Positions 1-8,735 are shown, numbered from the stretch's first letter. The stretch is 64,000 nt of DNA from Photobacterium kagoshimensis (GCF_050337045.1 NZ_JAKJSO010000009.1:1-64000); one strand, 5' to 3'. Translations and numbers: made by a program. The notes: generated by a model not told the origin, from the letters alone.

Positions 1-37
1 ATCAAAAGCCGCTGCCTTACCGCTTGGCGATAGCCCT
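1..37 (-). tRNA. tRNA-Gln(UUG), 5' part only
   Basis: The visible part is identical to the 5' half of the two full tRNA-Gln genes at 418-492 and 873-947, up to the anticodon loop. The 3' half lies beyond the left edge of the window, so the leftward array continues past it. Confidence 0.93.
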
Positions 38-124
38 ACAGTGTTACTAGCGGTTACTTCAATAAGAGTAACGAAGCAACTTGCCTAAATTCTTGTTTAG
101 GCCCTCTTAACCGAGTTAAGAGAA

Positions 125-209
125 TGGTGCGGACGGAGAGACTTGAACTCTCACACCTCTCGGCGCCAGAACCTAAATCTGGTGCGTCTACCAATTCCGC
201 CACGTCCGC
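125..209 (-). tRNA. tRNA-Leu(UAG), copy 3
   Basis: An 85-nt gene with a long variable arm and encoded CCA. The anticodon stem CCAGA/TCTGG closes a loop TTTAGGT whose middle bases are UAG. It is read leftward after tRNA-Met at 255-331 from the shared promoter at 1301-1329. Confidence 0.96.
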
Positions 210-254
210 ATCTGGTAAAGTTTTACATCTTTCGATGATTTCTCAAAAGAGAAA

Positions 255-331
255 TGGTGGCTACGACGGGATTCGAACCTGTGACCCCATCATTATGAGT
301 GATGTGCTCTAACCAACTGAGCTACGTAGCC
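255..331 (-). tRNA. tRNA-Met(CAU), elongator type, copy 3
   Basis: A 77-nt cloverleaf with encoded CCA and anticodon loop CTCATAA (CAU). The first pair is G1-C72, unlike the mismatched first pair of initiator tRNA, so this is the elongator methionine tRNA. It differs by one D-loop base from the promoter-proximal copy at 1165-1241. Confidence 0.95.
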
Positions 332-417
332 ATGTTGTTCTACTCAATGAGTAGGTATTTGATCATGCCGCTTAGTATACAAAGAAAGNCTCTGAATATA
401 AGCCACATAATAAAATG

Positions 418-492
418 TGGCAGGGCTACCTGGATTCGAACCAGGGGATGGCGGCATCAAAAGCCGCTGCCTTACCGCTTGGCGATAGCCCT
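418..492 (-). tRNA. tRNA-Gln(UUG), copy 2
   Basis: A 75-nt gene with encoded CCA; the anticodon stem GCGGC/GCCGC closes a loop TTTTGAT with anticodon UUG. The first pair is A1-U72, as glutamine tRNAs often have a weak first pair. Confidence 0.96.
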
Positions 493-578
493 ACAGTGTT
501 ACTAGCGATTACTTCAAATAAGTAACGAAGCAACTTGCCTAAATTCTTGTTTAGGCNCTCTTAACCGAGTTAAGAGAA

Positions 579-663
579 TGGTGCGGACGGAGAGACTTGA
601 ACTCTCACACCTCTCGGCGCCAGAACCTAAATCTGGTGCGTCTACCAATTCCGCCACGTCCGC
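579..663 (-). tRNA. tRNA-Leu(UAG), copy 2
   Basis: Identical in sequence to the tRNA-Leu genes at 125-209 and 1035-1119: 85 nt, encoded CCA and anticodon UAG. Confidence 0.96.
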
Positions 664-709
664 ATCTGGTAAAATTTTACATCTTTCGATGATTTCTCTA
701 AAAGAGAAA

Positions 710-786
710 TGGTGGCTACGACGGGATTCGAACCTGTGACCCCATCATTATGAGTGATGTGCTCTAACCAACTGAGCTACGTAGCC
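710..786 (-). tRNA. tRNA-Met(CAU), elongator type, copy 2
   Basis: Identical to the Met gene at 255-331: 77 nt, anticodon CAU, encoded CCA. Confidence 0.95.
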
Positions 787-872
787 ATGTTGTTCTACTC
801 AATGAGTAGGTATTTGATCATGCCGCTTAGTATACAAAGAAANNCTCTGAATATAAGCCACATAATAAAATG

Positions 873-947
873 TGGCAGGGCTACCTGGATTCGAACCAGG
901 GGATGGCGGCATCAAAAGCCGCTGCCTTACCGCTTGGCGATAGCCCT
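873..947 (-). tRNA. tRNA-Gln(UUG), copy 1
   Basis: Identical to the Gln gene at 418-492: 75 nt, anticodon UUG, encoded CCA. In transcription order this is the first Gln gene of the array. Confidence 0.96.
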
Positions 948-1034
948 ACAGTGTTACTAGCGGTTACTTCAATAAGAGTAACGAAGCAACTTGCCTAAAT
1001 TCTTGTTTAGGCCCTCTTAACCGAGTTAAGAGAA

Positions 1035-1119
1035 TGGTGCGGACGGAGAGACTTGAACTCTCACACCTCTCGGCGCCAGAACCTAAATCTGGTGCGTCTA
1101 CCAATTCCGCCACGTCCGC
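1035..1119 (-). tRNA. tRNA-Leu(UAG), copy 1
   Basis: 85-nt class II tRNA with anticodon UAG, second gene of the transcript that starts at tRNA-Met 1165-1241. Confidence 0.96.
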
Positions 1120-1164
1120 ATCTGGTAAAATTTTACATCTTTCGATGATTTCTCAAAAGAGAAA

Positions 1165-1241
1165 TGGTGGCTACGACGGGATTCGAACCTGTGACCCCAT
1201 CATTATGAGTGATGTGCTCTAACCAGCTGAGCTACGTAGCC
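1165..1241 (-). tRNA. tRNA-Met(CAU), elongator type, copy 1
   Basis: First gene of the array, 77 nt with anticodon CAU. It carries a C at a D-loop position where the other two copies carry T (AGCTGG versus AGTTGG), the only base difference noticed between tRNA copies in the array. Confidence 0.95.
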
Positions 1242-1300
1242 ATAATGGTTCTTCGAATTTCGCTGTCAGATGACTGACCGCTAACTCGGGAACGGGGCGC

Positions 1301-1329
1301 ATTATGCTCATACCAGCGAAAAGCGTCAA
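1301..1329 (-). promoter_or_regulatory. Sigma-70 promoter of the Met-Leu-Gln tRNA array
   Basis: On the minus strand TTGACG (1324-1329) and CATAAT (1301-1306) are separated by exactly 17 bp. The bases after the -10 are GCGCCCCG, a GC-rich discriminator typical of promoters of stable RNA under stringent control. It lies about 60 bp before the first tRNA-Met. Confidence 0.85.
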
Positions 1330-1476
1330 CAGTTTTTTTGAAAATCTCAATAAAATCGCATTGTTCGATGGATATTTGGGCGAAATGAATGATTGGCGCA
1401 CGAAGCCAGCTTTTTTAAGCAGGTAAACACTTGCTTTGTCTGGGTTATCAGATGAAGTTAGTGATAAACGGCAGGC

Positions 1477-1507
1477 AAAAAATAAGCCAGCAATCATGCT
1501 GGCTTAT
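1477..1507 (-). terminator. Rho-independent terminator after ychF
   Basis: On the minus strand an 11-bp stem ATAAGCCAGCA/TGCTGGCTTAT with a 4-base loop is followed by TTTTTT. It lies about 40 bp past the ychF stop. Confidence 0.85.
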
Positions 1508-1548
1508 AAAACTTTATGCATCAAAATGCGCTTTTAACGGATTTTGAT

Positions 1549-2640
1549 TTATACGTTGAAGCGGAAGTGAACCACATCGCCATCTTTAACGATGTAATCT
1601 TTACCTTCTAGACGCCATTTACCTGCTTCTTTTGCACCGCTTTCACCTTTGAACTCGATGAATGCGTCGTAACCGACAACTTCAGCGCGGATAAAGCCTT
1701 TTTCGAAGTCAGTGTGGATCTTACCTGCTGCTTGTGGCGCAGTTGCACCTACAGGGATAGTCCAAGCACGTACTTCTTTAACGCCTGCGGTAAAGTAAGT
1801 TTGTAGCGTCAGTAGTTCGTAGCCTGAACGGATCACGCGGTTAAGGCCAGGTTCTTCGATCCCCATGTCTGCTAGGAACTCTTCACGATCTGCATCGTCA
1901 AGTTCAGCAATTTCAGATTCGATAGCGGCACAAACAGGAACAACAACTGCATTTTCTTTCGCAGCGTATTCAATAACCATGTCTAGGAATTCGTTATCTT
2001 CGAAACCGTCTTCGCTCACGTTGGCGATGTACATAGTTGGTTTGATTGTTAGGAAGTGAAGGTAATCAATCGCTGCTAGTTCTTCTTTTGCTAGTTCGAT
2101 TGAACGTACCATGCCGCCTTCAGTTAGTGTAGGCAGTAATTTTTCAAGTACAGTGATTTCGAATTTAGCATCTTTATCACCGCCTTTCGCGCGCTTAGCT
2201 TGACGCTGAATCGCACGTTCACAAGTATCAAGGTCAGCCAGAGCAAGCTCTAGGTTGATCACTTCGATATCGTCTAGCGGGTTAATCTTACCTGCAACGT
2301 GAACAATGTTGTCGTTTTCAAAACAACGAACAACGTGGCCGATAGCATCAGTTTCACGGATGTTAGCTAGGAATTTGTTACCAAGGCCTTCACCTTTAGA
2401 TGCGCCAGCGACTAGGCCCGCGATATCTACAAATTCCATCGTTGTTGGTAAAACACGCTCAGGATTTACAATTTCAGCTAGCGCGTCAAGACGTAGATCT
2501 GGCACAGGTACGACACCAGTGTTTGGCTCGATAGTACAGAACGGGAAGTTCGCTGCTTCGATACCAGCTTTAGTTAAAGCGTTAAATAGTGTTGATTTAC
2601 CAACGTTAGGAAGACCAACGATGCCGCATTTAAAACCCAT
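1549..2640 (-). CDS. ychF: Redox-regulated ATPase YchF (OLA1 family)
   Basis: A 363-residue Obg-related P-loop ATPase that associates with ribosomes and binds ATP rather than GTP in the characterised family members. The N-terminus has the P-loop GLPNVGKST at residues 8-16, followed by the switch region DIAGLV. The C-terminal 80 residues form the TGS domain with the ending DVVHFRFNV. Length matches the family (363 in E. coli). It follows pth by 104 bp, the usual gammaproteobacterial pth-ychF pair, and ends in the terminator at 1477-1507. Confidence 0.97.
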   Translation of the reverse strand: MGFKCGIVGLPNVGKSTLFNALTKAGIEAANFPFCTIEPNTGVVPVPDLRLDALAEIVNPERVLPTTMEFVDIAGLVAGASKGEGLGNKFLANIRETDAIGHVVRCFENDNIVHVAGKINPLDDIEVINLELALADLDTCERAIQRQAKRAKGGDKDAKFEITVLEKLLPTLTEGGMVRSIELAKEELAAIDYLHFLTIKPTMYIANVSEDGFEDNEFLDMVIEYAAKENAVVVPVCAAIESEIAELDDADREEFLADMGIEEPGLNRVIRSGYELLTLQTYFTAGVKEVRAWTIPVGATAPQAAGKIHTDFEKGFIRAEVVGYDAFIEFKGESGAKEAGKWRLEGKDYIVKDGDVVHFRFNV

Positions 2641-2744
2641 GGTATTAAACCCTTTTGGTGATTACTTAGTGCCACGTTTACTGTTGATAAAACGCAACGT
2701 GGCAAACATTACTAATAAAAAATCATAAACAGAGTGAAAAACGT

Positions 2745-3335
2745 TTACTCTGCTTTGAATGAATGTAGTCGGTTCTGTGCTTTATTGAGCCCATCTTTAA
2801 GTAAGATGTCCATGCAGCGTACGGCCTCATCGGCTGCCGCATCAATGCACTCTTGCTCTTTAGCTGGCGCTTTACCTAGAACAAAATTGGCGACTTTATT
2901 CTTGTCGCCAGGATGGCCTATGCCAACACGTAAGCGATAGAAATCTTTGTTGTTGCCCATTTTACTGATGATGTCACGCAGACCATTATGCCCACCGTGC
3001 CCACCGCCTTTCTTGAATTTCGCTACTCCAGGCGGGAGATCGAGCTCGTCATGCGCCACTAGAATTTCTTCCGGTTTAATTTGGTAGAAATTAGCCAGTG
3101 CTGCCACGGATTTACCTGACAGGTTCATGAATGTTGTTGGGATCAACAAGCGGAGATCTTGGCCATTTGCCATGATCCGGCCAGTCAGACCGTAGTATTT
3201 TGATTCTTCTCGTAAGCTGATGTTATGAACACGCGCTAACTCTTCGACGACCCATGCGCCGGCATTGTGGCGAGTTCTAGCATACTCAGGGCCCGGATTT
3301 GCCAGGCCAACTAGTAGACGAATTTGGTTACTCAC
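2745..3335 (-). CDS. pth: Peptidyl-tRNA hydrolase
   Basis: Cleaves the ester bond of peptidyl-tRNA released from stalled ribosomes. The 196-residue protein has the family start VGLANPGPEYARTRHNAG with the catalytic His in RHNAG, the tRNA-binding segment around TFMNLSG, and GGGHGGHNGLRDI. Length matches bacterial Pth (about 194). It is the first gene of the pth-ychF pair, separated from prs upstream by 159 bp that include the prs terminator, so it likely has its own promoter. Confidence 0.97.
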   Translation of the reverse strand: MSNQIRLLVGLANPGPEYARTRHNAGAWVVEELARVHNISLREESKYYGLTGRIMANGQDLRLLIPTTFMNLSGKSVAALANFYQIKPEEILVAHDELDLPPGVAKFKKGGGHGGHNGLRDIISKMGNNKDFYRLRVGIGHPGDKNKVANFVLGKAPAKEQECIDAAADEAVRCMDILLKDGLNKAQNRLHSFKAE

Positions 3336-3445
3336 GCTTGATTTCTCTCGTCTTAGGCTGAAAACGCGCGCTATGTTATACCAAACGAGGAAAGATTGAT
3401 ACGGATCGCGGTTATTGCCCGATAAGGTTGTTATAGCCCTAAAAG

Positions 3446-3473
3446 CAAAACGCCCCGCAAAAGCGAGGCGTTT
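3446..3473 (-). terminator. Rho-independent terminator after prs
   Basis: On the minus strand AAACGCCTCGC, a TTTT loop, and GCGGGGCGTTT form an 11-bp stem with one G-U pair, running into TTTTGC. It lies 20 bp past the prs stop and separates prs from pth. Confidence 0.75.
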
Positions 3474-3494
3474 GTCAGTTCCTGCTTCGCTCGA

Positions 3495-4442
3495 TTAGTG
3501 TTCGAACATTGCTGAAATTGATTCTTCGTTGCTAATGCGACGAATAGCTTCCGCTAACATACCAGAAAGTGTCAGAACAGATACGCGACCTGTGTCTTTG
3601 ATTTCTTGAGATAGAGGAATTGAGTCAGTCACGATAACTTCGTCGATAACTGATTCACGGATGTTTTGAACAGCCGTACCAGAGAATACTGGGTGAGTTG
3701 CGTAAGCGAATACACGCTTAGCGCCGCGCTCTTTCAGTGCTTCTGCTGCTTTACATAGCGTACCGCCAGTATCGATCATGTCATCAACGATGATGCAGTC
3801 ACGACCTTCAACGTCACCGATCAGGTGCATAACCTGAGAAACGTTCGCACGAGGGCGGCGTTTGTCGATGATAGCGATGTCAGTATCGTCTAGTAGTTTA
3901 GCGATAGCACGTGCACGCACAACGCCACCGATGTCTGGAGATACAACGACTGGATCTTCCAGTTTCTTCGCCAGGATGTCTTCAAGTAGCACAGGGCTAC
4001 CGAATACGTTATCAACTGGAACATCGAAGAAGCCTTGGATTTGCTCAGCGTGCAGGTCAACAGTCAGAACGCGGTCAACACCAACGTTAGAAAGGAAATC
4101 AGCAACGACTTTTGCAGTAATAGGCACACGAGCAGAACGGACGCGGCGGTCTTGGCGAGCATAACCGAAGTAAGGGATAACAGCGGTAATACGGCCTGCA
4201 GATGCACGACGAAGTGCATCGATCATTACAACTAACTCCATTAGGTTGTCGTTAGTTGGTGCACAAGTTGATTGAATAATAAATACGTCGCTACCGCGAA
4301 CGTTTTCATTAATCTGAACACATACTTCACCATCAGAAAAACGGTTAACAGTCGCATCTCCAAGAGAGATGTATAGACGGTCAGCAATGCGTTGGGCTAG
4401 TTCTGGTGTAGCGTTACCAGCAAACAGCTTCATATCAGGCAC
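3495..4442 (-). CDS. prs: Ribose-phosphate pyrophosphokinase (PRPP synthetase)
   Basis: Transfers pyrophosphate from ATP to ribose-5-phosphate, giving PRPP for purine, pyrimidine, NAD, His and Trp synthesis. The 315-residue class I enzyme shows the start MPDMKLFAGNATPELA, the catalytic flexible-loop segment RQDRR, the metal-binding stretch VDLHAEQIQGFF and the PRPP loop DDMIDTGGT near residue 220. It is third in lolB-ispE-prs, 33 bp after ispE. Confidence 0.98.
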   Translation of the reverse strand: MPDMKLFAGNATPELAQRIADRLYISLGDATVNRFSDGEVCVQINENVRGSDVFIIQSTCAPTNDNLMELVVMIDALRRASAGRITAVIPYFGYARQDRRVRSARVPITAKVVADFLSNVGVDRVLTVDLHAEQIQGFFDVPVDNVFGSPVLLEDILAKKLEDPVVVSPDIGGVVRARAIAKLLDDTDIAIIDKRRPRANVSQVMHLIGDVEGRDCIIVDDMIDTGGTLCKAAEALKERGAKRVFAYATHPVFSGTAVQNIRESVIDEVIVTDSIPLSQEIKDTGRVSVLTLSGMLAEAIRRISNEESISAMFEH

Positions 4443-4475
4443 GGTGGAAACCTCAGGGTTGCGTCCAAGTTGTAG

Positions 4476-5351
4476 TTACTGACCATCCGAAGAAAGTGTG
4501 CTCAAGGCTGTCAATAAGGGAGATGTGTTGACACCTTTTGCGACAAATCCGTGGAGCCAGTTAGGTAATTTGTCCAGTGTTGCAATGGCCTCGCGATGAG
4601 TGCTAAATTCAGCAAACACACATGCGCCAGTGCCAGTCAATCTTGACGGCGCATATTCTAACAGCCAAGAAAGCGCCTTATCAACCTCAGGGTGCAGTCT
4701 TCTTACTATTTTTTCGCAATCGTTTTCGTAAGTCCCTGCTAATAGTGCGTTCAAGCTACGTTTTTCCGTATCGCGTGTTAAATCAGAATGGGTGAAAATA
4801 TCGACGGTTGCGATGCTAACGTCTGGTTTTGCGACTAAATACCATTTTTCTTGTGGCTGCGCAGGCTGTAATTGTTCACCGACACCTTCAGCAAAAGCAC
4901 TCACTCCACGGACAAAAACGGGTACATCTGCACCTAGGGCTAAACCTATCTCTGCCAGTTGCTCGACGTCTAGCTTTGTTTGCCATAAATAGTTGAGTGC
5001 AACCAAGGTGGTTGCTGCATCAGATGAGCCGCCACCTAAGCCGCCACCCATAGGTAAAATTTTATCGATATGAATATCGGCACCTGCTTTAATGCCAGCG
5101 GCTTTACGTAGGGCATCGGCTGCGCGGTAAATCAGGTTATCTTCTGTTGGTACACCTTCAATAGTCGGGGTAATGGTGATGTCATTACTATTATTGGCGG
5201 TGATGGTAAGCGTATCGCTGTGATCCAAAAATTGAAATAAGGTTTGTAGGTCATGGTAGCCGTTAGGTCGGCGACCTGTGATGTATAAGAATAGGTTGAG
5301 TTTTGCAGGCGCAGGCCAGCAAGTGGTTTGGGTGAGTACTGGGCTATTCAT
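4476..5351 (-). CDS. ispE: 4-(cytidine 5'-diphospho)-2-C-methyl-D-erythritol kinase
   Basis: GHMP-family kinase of the MEP isoprenoid pathway; phosphorylates CDP-methylerythritol at the 2-hydroxyl. Seen here are the N-terminal PAPAKLNLFLYITGRRPNGY, the ATP-binding glycine loop PMGGGLGGGSSDAA near residues 105-118, and the C-terminal LTGTGACVFAEF. Length is 291 residues (E. coli 283). It begins 3 bp after lolB, so the two are translationally close-packed. Confidence 0.97.
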   Translation of the reverse strand: MNSPVLTQTTCWPAPAKLNLFLYITGRRPNGYHDLQTLFQFLDHSDTLTITANNSNDITITPTIEGVPTEDNLIYRAADALRKAAGIKAGADIHIDKILPMGGGLGGGSSDAATTLVALNYLWQTKLDVEQLAEIGLALGADVPVFVRGVSAFAEGVGEQLQPAQPQEKWYLVAKPDVSIATVDIFTHSDLTRDTEKRSLNALLAGTYENDCEKIVRRLHPEVDKALSWLLEYAPSRLTGTGACVFAEFSTHREAIATLDKLPNWLHGFVAKGVNTSPLLTALSTLSSDGQ

Positions 5352-5354
5352 AAC

Positions 5355-5975
5355 TTATTTCAAAGACCAAGAGTGAATGATAAGGGTGATACGCTGTTCG
5401 CCTTGGGTCAGCAGCATTTTTTTAGGGAGTATAGGTTGGGTACTGTAGTCGTACTCATCAAACGTCATTTCCCACGTTTGATTACCCACGGTTTTCGCTA
5501 AATAGCTGACCAGGTTTTGTTCATTAAGTTGGTAGGTATCGGCCGCTGTTGGTAGGCCAATTAACCAATCTCGCATTTGTTCAATAGGAAGGTTAATGCC
5601 CGTGAGTTGTTGTACTAACGCAGCAGCATTCGGTCCTTGATGACGGCGACCATTGTTGTCGATGAGTGTGGCGCCCGATTCAGTCGCATCGAGTTTCAGT
5701 AGCGTGCTACCAAGAAAGTTAGTGAGTAGCAGGTGATCTTTTTGCGGGGCGGTTTTCCATACTAGGTTGGCGCCAAAGCGAAGATCGGGCCCTTTATAGC
5801 CCAATTTACCTTTTGCTTGGTAGTGGCTGAGCTGCTCTAGAGCATATTGGTGGGTTTGCCAATTGGTTGATTGAATCGGTGCTTGTTGGGCACAACCTGC
5901 CAATAAAATCAGCATTAAGGCACTGCAAAGCAGGCGATAACGGTGTTTAAACCGTGATGGCATGGATAAATTCAT
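5355..5975 (-). CDS. lolB: Outer-membrane lipoprotein receptor LolB
   Basis: Accepts lipoproteins from LolA in the periplasm and inserts them in the outer membrane. I place the start at 5975 (206 residues) because this gives a normal lipoprotein signal ending LLAGC with Cys28; the open frame extends 34 codons further upstream without signal-like features. Family features include SHYQAKGKLGYKGPDLRFGANLVW and the C-terminal beta strands. First gene of lolB-ispE-prs and divergent from hemA, the usual gammaproteobacterial arrangement. Confidence 0.93.
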   Translation of the reverse strand: MNLSMPSRFKHRYRLLCSALMLILLAGCAQQAPIQSTNWQTHQYALEQLSHYQAKGKLGYKGPDLRFGANLVWKTAPQKDHLLLTNFLGSTLLKLDATESGATLIDNNGRRHQGPNAAALVQQLTGINLPIEQMRDWLIGLPTAADTYQLNEQNLVSYLAKTVGNQTWEMTFDEYDYSTQPILPKKMLLTQGEQRITLIIHSWSLK

Positions 5976-6281
5976 GGCGAATAGCTCATTCGTTAGTTTG
6001 GGCAAACAATAGCGGTAAATGAACGATAAGCCAAATAAAAGCCGTGGTGATAAAATGAAAATCTGTAACAGAAGCACAAGCTTAGCATTGGCTTAATAAG
6101 CAATTTCATGCGGTTCCATTTATGATGTTTATTGTCGATGAGTGGATAAAATAGCATCTGAAAAGCGACAAATGTGCACTCTATGATGAATGATTCCGCC
6201 TGTTTCCTTTTATTACGGTGGGTCATCAAGTAAAATCCCGCCCTAGATCTTTTCATTTGGCGAAGTTGGTACACCGTCTCC
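5976..6281. other. Divergent lolB/hemA intergenic region
   Basis: 306 nt with no credible gene: minus-strand frames here are upstream extensions of lolB or cross the hemA start. Apart from a weak candidate promoter for lolB at 6006-6034, I could not pick a convincing hemA promoter; TAAAAT at about 6230 is a possible -10 without a good -35. Confidence 0.6.
6006..6034 (-). promoter_or_regulatory. Candidate lolB promoter
   Basis: On the minus strand TTGGCT and TATTGT are separated by 17 bp, each matching the sigma-70 consensus at 4 of 6 positions, about 30 bp before the chosen lolB start. Position supports it; sequence alone is weak. Confidence 0.35.
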
Positions 6282-7559
6282 ATGACCTTGCTTGCATTAG
6301 GCATCAATCACAATACTGCGACTGTAGATTTGCGTGAAAAAGTGGCTTTTTCTCCTGATAAGCTAACAGCCGCCCTACATGAGCTAGGCACACACCCTGA
6401 CGTGAATAGTGGCGTTATCATCTCTACGTGCAATCGCACGGAGCTGTATTGCGACGTCACTCAGGCGGGGCCAGGTGTGCTTATTGATTGGTTAAGCCAA
6501 TTTCATCAGTTGTCTGCTGATGAGCTCATGCCAAGCCTTTATTTCCATGAAGAACAAGCCGCAGTACGCCATCTAATGCGTGTTGCTTGCGGCCTAGATT
6601 CATTGGTATTAGGTGAACCGCAAATTTTAGGTCAGGTTAAACAAGCCTACTCAGATGCAGGTGAACACCAAGCGGTGCACGGCATGCTTGAGAAGCTGTT
6701 TCATAAAACCTTTACCGTAGCAAAACGAGTTCGTACAGAAACGGATATTGGCGGTAATGCCGTATCGGTTGCTTTTGCTGCTTGCACTTTAGCGAAACAG
6801 ATTTTTGAGTCGATGTCAGAAGCGACGGTTTTACTGGTAGGTGCCGGTGAAACCATTGAGCTTGTGGCGCGCCACTTGGTTGAACAAGGGTGTAATAACC
6901 TGATTGTTGCTAACCGAACTAAAGAACGCGCGGCGGGGTTATCGAAAGAATTTGGTGCCGAGGTGATCGGTTTACCGGATATTCCTGATCATCTTCACCG
7001 TGCGGATATTGTTATTAGTTCAACAGCCAGCCCGTTACCCATTGTGGGCAAAGGGATGGTAGAAAAAGCGATCAAAGCACGTCGTCATCAGCCTATGCTA
7101 TTAGTAGATATCGCGGTACCGCGTGATATCGAGCAAGAAGTGGGTGATCTGAACGATGTGTATCTCTACACGGTGGACGATTTACAAAGTATTGTGAATA
7201 AAAACCGTGAACAGCGTAAAGTGGCAGCGATTCAGGCAGAAGCCATTGTCAGTGAAGAAAGTGCCGCTTTTATGAGTTGGTTACGCTCGCTGGAAGCTGT
7301 TGATAGTATTCGTCAATATCGTTGCCATGCTGATGAAATTAAGCAAGATTTGTTGAGCCGCAGTTTACAGTTACTGGCTAATGGCGGTGATCCTGAAAAG
7401 GTATTAACCGAGTTAAGTAACAAGCTCACCAATAAGTTGATTCATGCCCCAACACGCGCTATGCAGCAAGCCGCTCACCATGGTGAACCGGAAAAGCTGG
7501 CCGTTATTCGTGAAAGCCTAGGGTTAGATTCGCAGAATCTAAGCGCCAAAAGTAAATAG
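6282..7559 (+). CDS. hemA: Glutamyl-tRNA reductase
   Basis: First committed step of the C5 haem pathway: NADPH reduction of Glu-tRNA(Glu) to glutamate-1-semialdehyde. The 425-residue protein carries the active-site STCNRTE with catalytic Cys50, the substrate segment LVLGEPQILGQVK, the NADPH domain VLLVGAGETIELVA near residues 185-198, and a C-terminal dimerisation helix region. It starts ATG with TTGGCGAAG-like purine stretch upstream and heads a plus-strand block with prfA and prmC. Confidence 0.97.
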   Translation: MTLLALGINHNTATVDLREKVAFSPDKLTAALHELGTHPDVNSGVIISTCNRTELYCDVTQAGPGVLIDWLSQFHQLSADELMPSLYFHEEQAAVRHLMRVACGLDSLVLGEPQILGQVKQAYSDAGEHQAVHGMLEKLFHKTFTVAKRVRTETDIGGNAVSVAFAACTLAKQIFESMSEATVLLVGAGETIELVARHLVEQGCNNLIVANRTKERAAGLSKEFGAEVIGLPDIPDHLHRADIVISSTASPLPIVGKGMVEKAIKARRHQPMLLVDIAVPRDIEQEVGDLNDVYLYTVDDLQSIVNKNREQRKVAAIQAEAIVSEESAAFMSWLRSLEAVDSIRQYRCHADEIKQDLLSRSLQLLANGGDPEKVLTELSNKLTNKLIHAPTRAMQQAAHHGEPEKLAVIRESLGLDSQNLSAKSK

Positions 7560-7646
7560 CGACGTCCTATTCGAGGCGGTAAGTTAAGCATCTTAAGAAG
7601 AGATGCTGCTTATCGCCATAAACAGAACATTGATTTGTAGTGAATT

Positions 7647-8735
7647 ATGAAACCGTCCATTTTAGTTAAATTAGAAACTTTGGTTGAGCGTTACGAAGAG
7701 GTTCAACATCTTCTTGGTGACCCAGGTGTTTTGGCTGACCAAAATAAGTTCCGTGCGTTATCACGTGAGTATTCGCAGCTAGAAGAAGTGACCAAAGCCT
7801 TCCAAGCATATCAGCAAGCGAAAGAAGACTTAGAAGCAGCTGAAGAAATGGCTCAAGAAGACGATCCTGAAATGCGTGAAATGGCGCAAGAAGAAGTGAA
7901 AGACGCGAAAGCGAACATCATTCGTCTGGAAGATGAGCTGCAAGTGCTATTGATCCCGAAAGATCCGAATGATGATCACAACTGTTTTGTTGAAATTCGT
8001 GCCGGTGCAGGTGGTGATGAAGCGGGTATCTTCGCGGGTGACTTGTTCCGTATGTACAGCAAGTTCGCAGAGCGTCAAGGCTGGCGCATCGAAGTGATCA
8101 ATGAAAACCGTTCTGAGCAAGGCGGTTACAAAGAGATGATCGCGAAAGTAAACGGCGAAGGTGCTTACGGTATCTTAAAATTTGAATCTGGTGGTCACCG
8201 AGTACAGCGTGTACCTGCGACAGAATCACAGGGTCGTGTGCATACATCGGCTTGTACCGTTGCGGTAATGGCTGAGATCCCAGAAGCGGAGCTTCCTGAG
8301 ATCAAAGCGGCAGATTTGAAAATTGATACATTCCGTGCATCAGGCGCGGGTGGTCAGCACGTTAACACCACCGATTCTGCCATTCGTATTACGCACTTAC
8401 CAACAGGCACTGTTGTGGAGTGTCAGGATGAGCGTTCACAGCACAAAAACAAAGCTAAAGCGATGGCTGTACTGGCTGCGCGTATCATCAAAGCGGAAGA
8501 AGAACGTCGTCACGAAGCAGAAGCAAGCACGCGTCGTAACCTGCTAGGTTCGGGTGACCGTTCAGACCGTATCCGTACATACAACTACCCACAGGGTCGT
8601 GTATCGGATCACCGTATTACGCTGACTCTTTACCGCCTAAACGAAGTTATGGAAGGTGATTTAGATAGCTTGATTCAACCAGTATTGGTTGAGCACCAAG
8701 CGGATCAGCTTGCAGCTATGGCTGAACAAAACTAA
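7647..8735 (+). CDS. prfA: Peptide chain release factor 1
   Basis: Reads UAA and UAG and triggers peptidyl-tRNA hydrolysis. The 362-residue protein has the long N-terminal helices, the RF1 anticodon-like PAT motif in RVPATESQGR, and the catalytic GGQ at residues 235-237 within ASGAGGQHVN. Length matches E. coli RF1 (360). Its stop codon TAA overlaps the start of prmC, which modifies this same GGQ glutamine. Confidence 0.98.
   Translation: MKPSILVKLETLVERYEEVQHLLGDPGVLADQNKFRALSREYSQLEEVTKAFQAYQQAKEDLEAAEEMAQEDDPEMREMAQEEVKDAKANIIRLEDELQVLLIPKDPNDDHNCFVEIRAGAGGDEAGIFAGDLFRMYSKFAERQGWRIEVINENRSEQGGYKEMIAKVNGEGAYGILKFESGGHRVQRVPATESQGRVHTSACTVAVMAEIPEAELPEIKAADLKIDTFRASGAGGQHVNTTDSAIRITHLPTGTVVECQDERSQHKNKAKAMAVLAARIIKAEEERRHEAEASTRRNLLGSGDRSDRIRTYNYPQGRVSDHRITLTLYRLNEVMEGDLDSLIQPVLVEHQADQLAAMAEQN

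Larger units (their letters stand above)
1..1241 (-). repeat. Tandem array of about 455-bp Met-Leu-Gln tRNA units
   Basis: Three units of tRNA-Met, tRNA-Leu and tRNA-Gln recur at spacings of 454-456 bp (Met at 255, 710, 1165; Leu at 125, 579, 1035; Gln at 418, 873 and one cut at the edge). Spacers are repeated almost base for base, with rare differences, for example ataagagtaac versus aataagtaac between Leu and Gln. The ambiguous bases at 389, 557 and 843-844 all fall in these spacers, so copy number in the true genome may differ from what is shown. Confidence 0.9.
1242..1548. other. Intergenic stretch between tRNA array and ychF
   Basis: This 307-nt gap holds the tRNA promoter (1301-1329) and the ychF terminator (1477-1507). 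A 92-codon reading frame on the minus strand runs through the promoter and is not credible as a gene. Nothing else was recognised. Confidence 0.7.

Noticed and set aside
1219..1497. 92-codon minus-strand frame at the tRNA promoter
   Set aside because: It runs through the tRNA promoter and the last bases of tRNA-Met, so it cannot be a normal gene.
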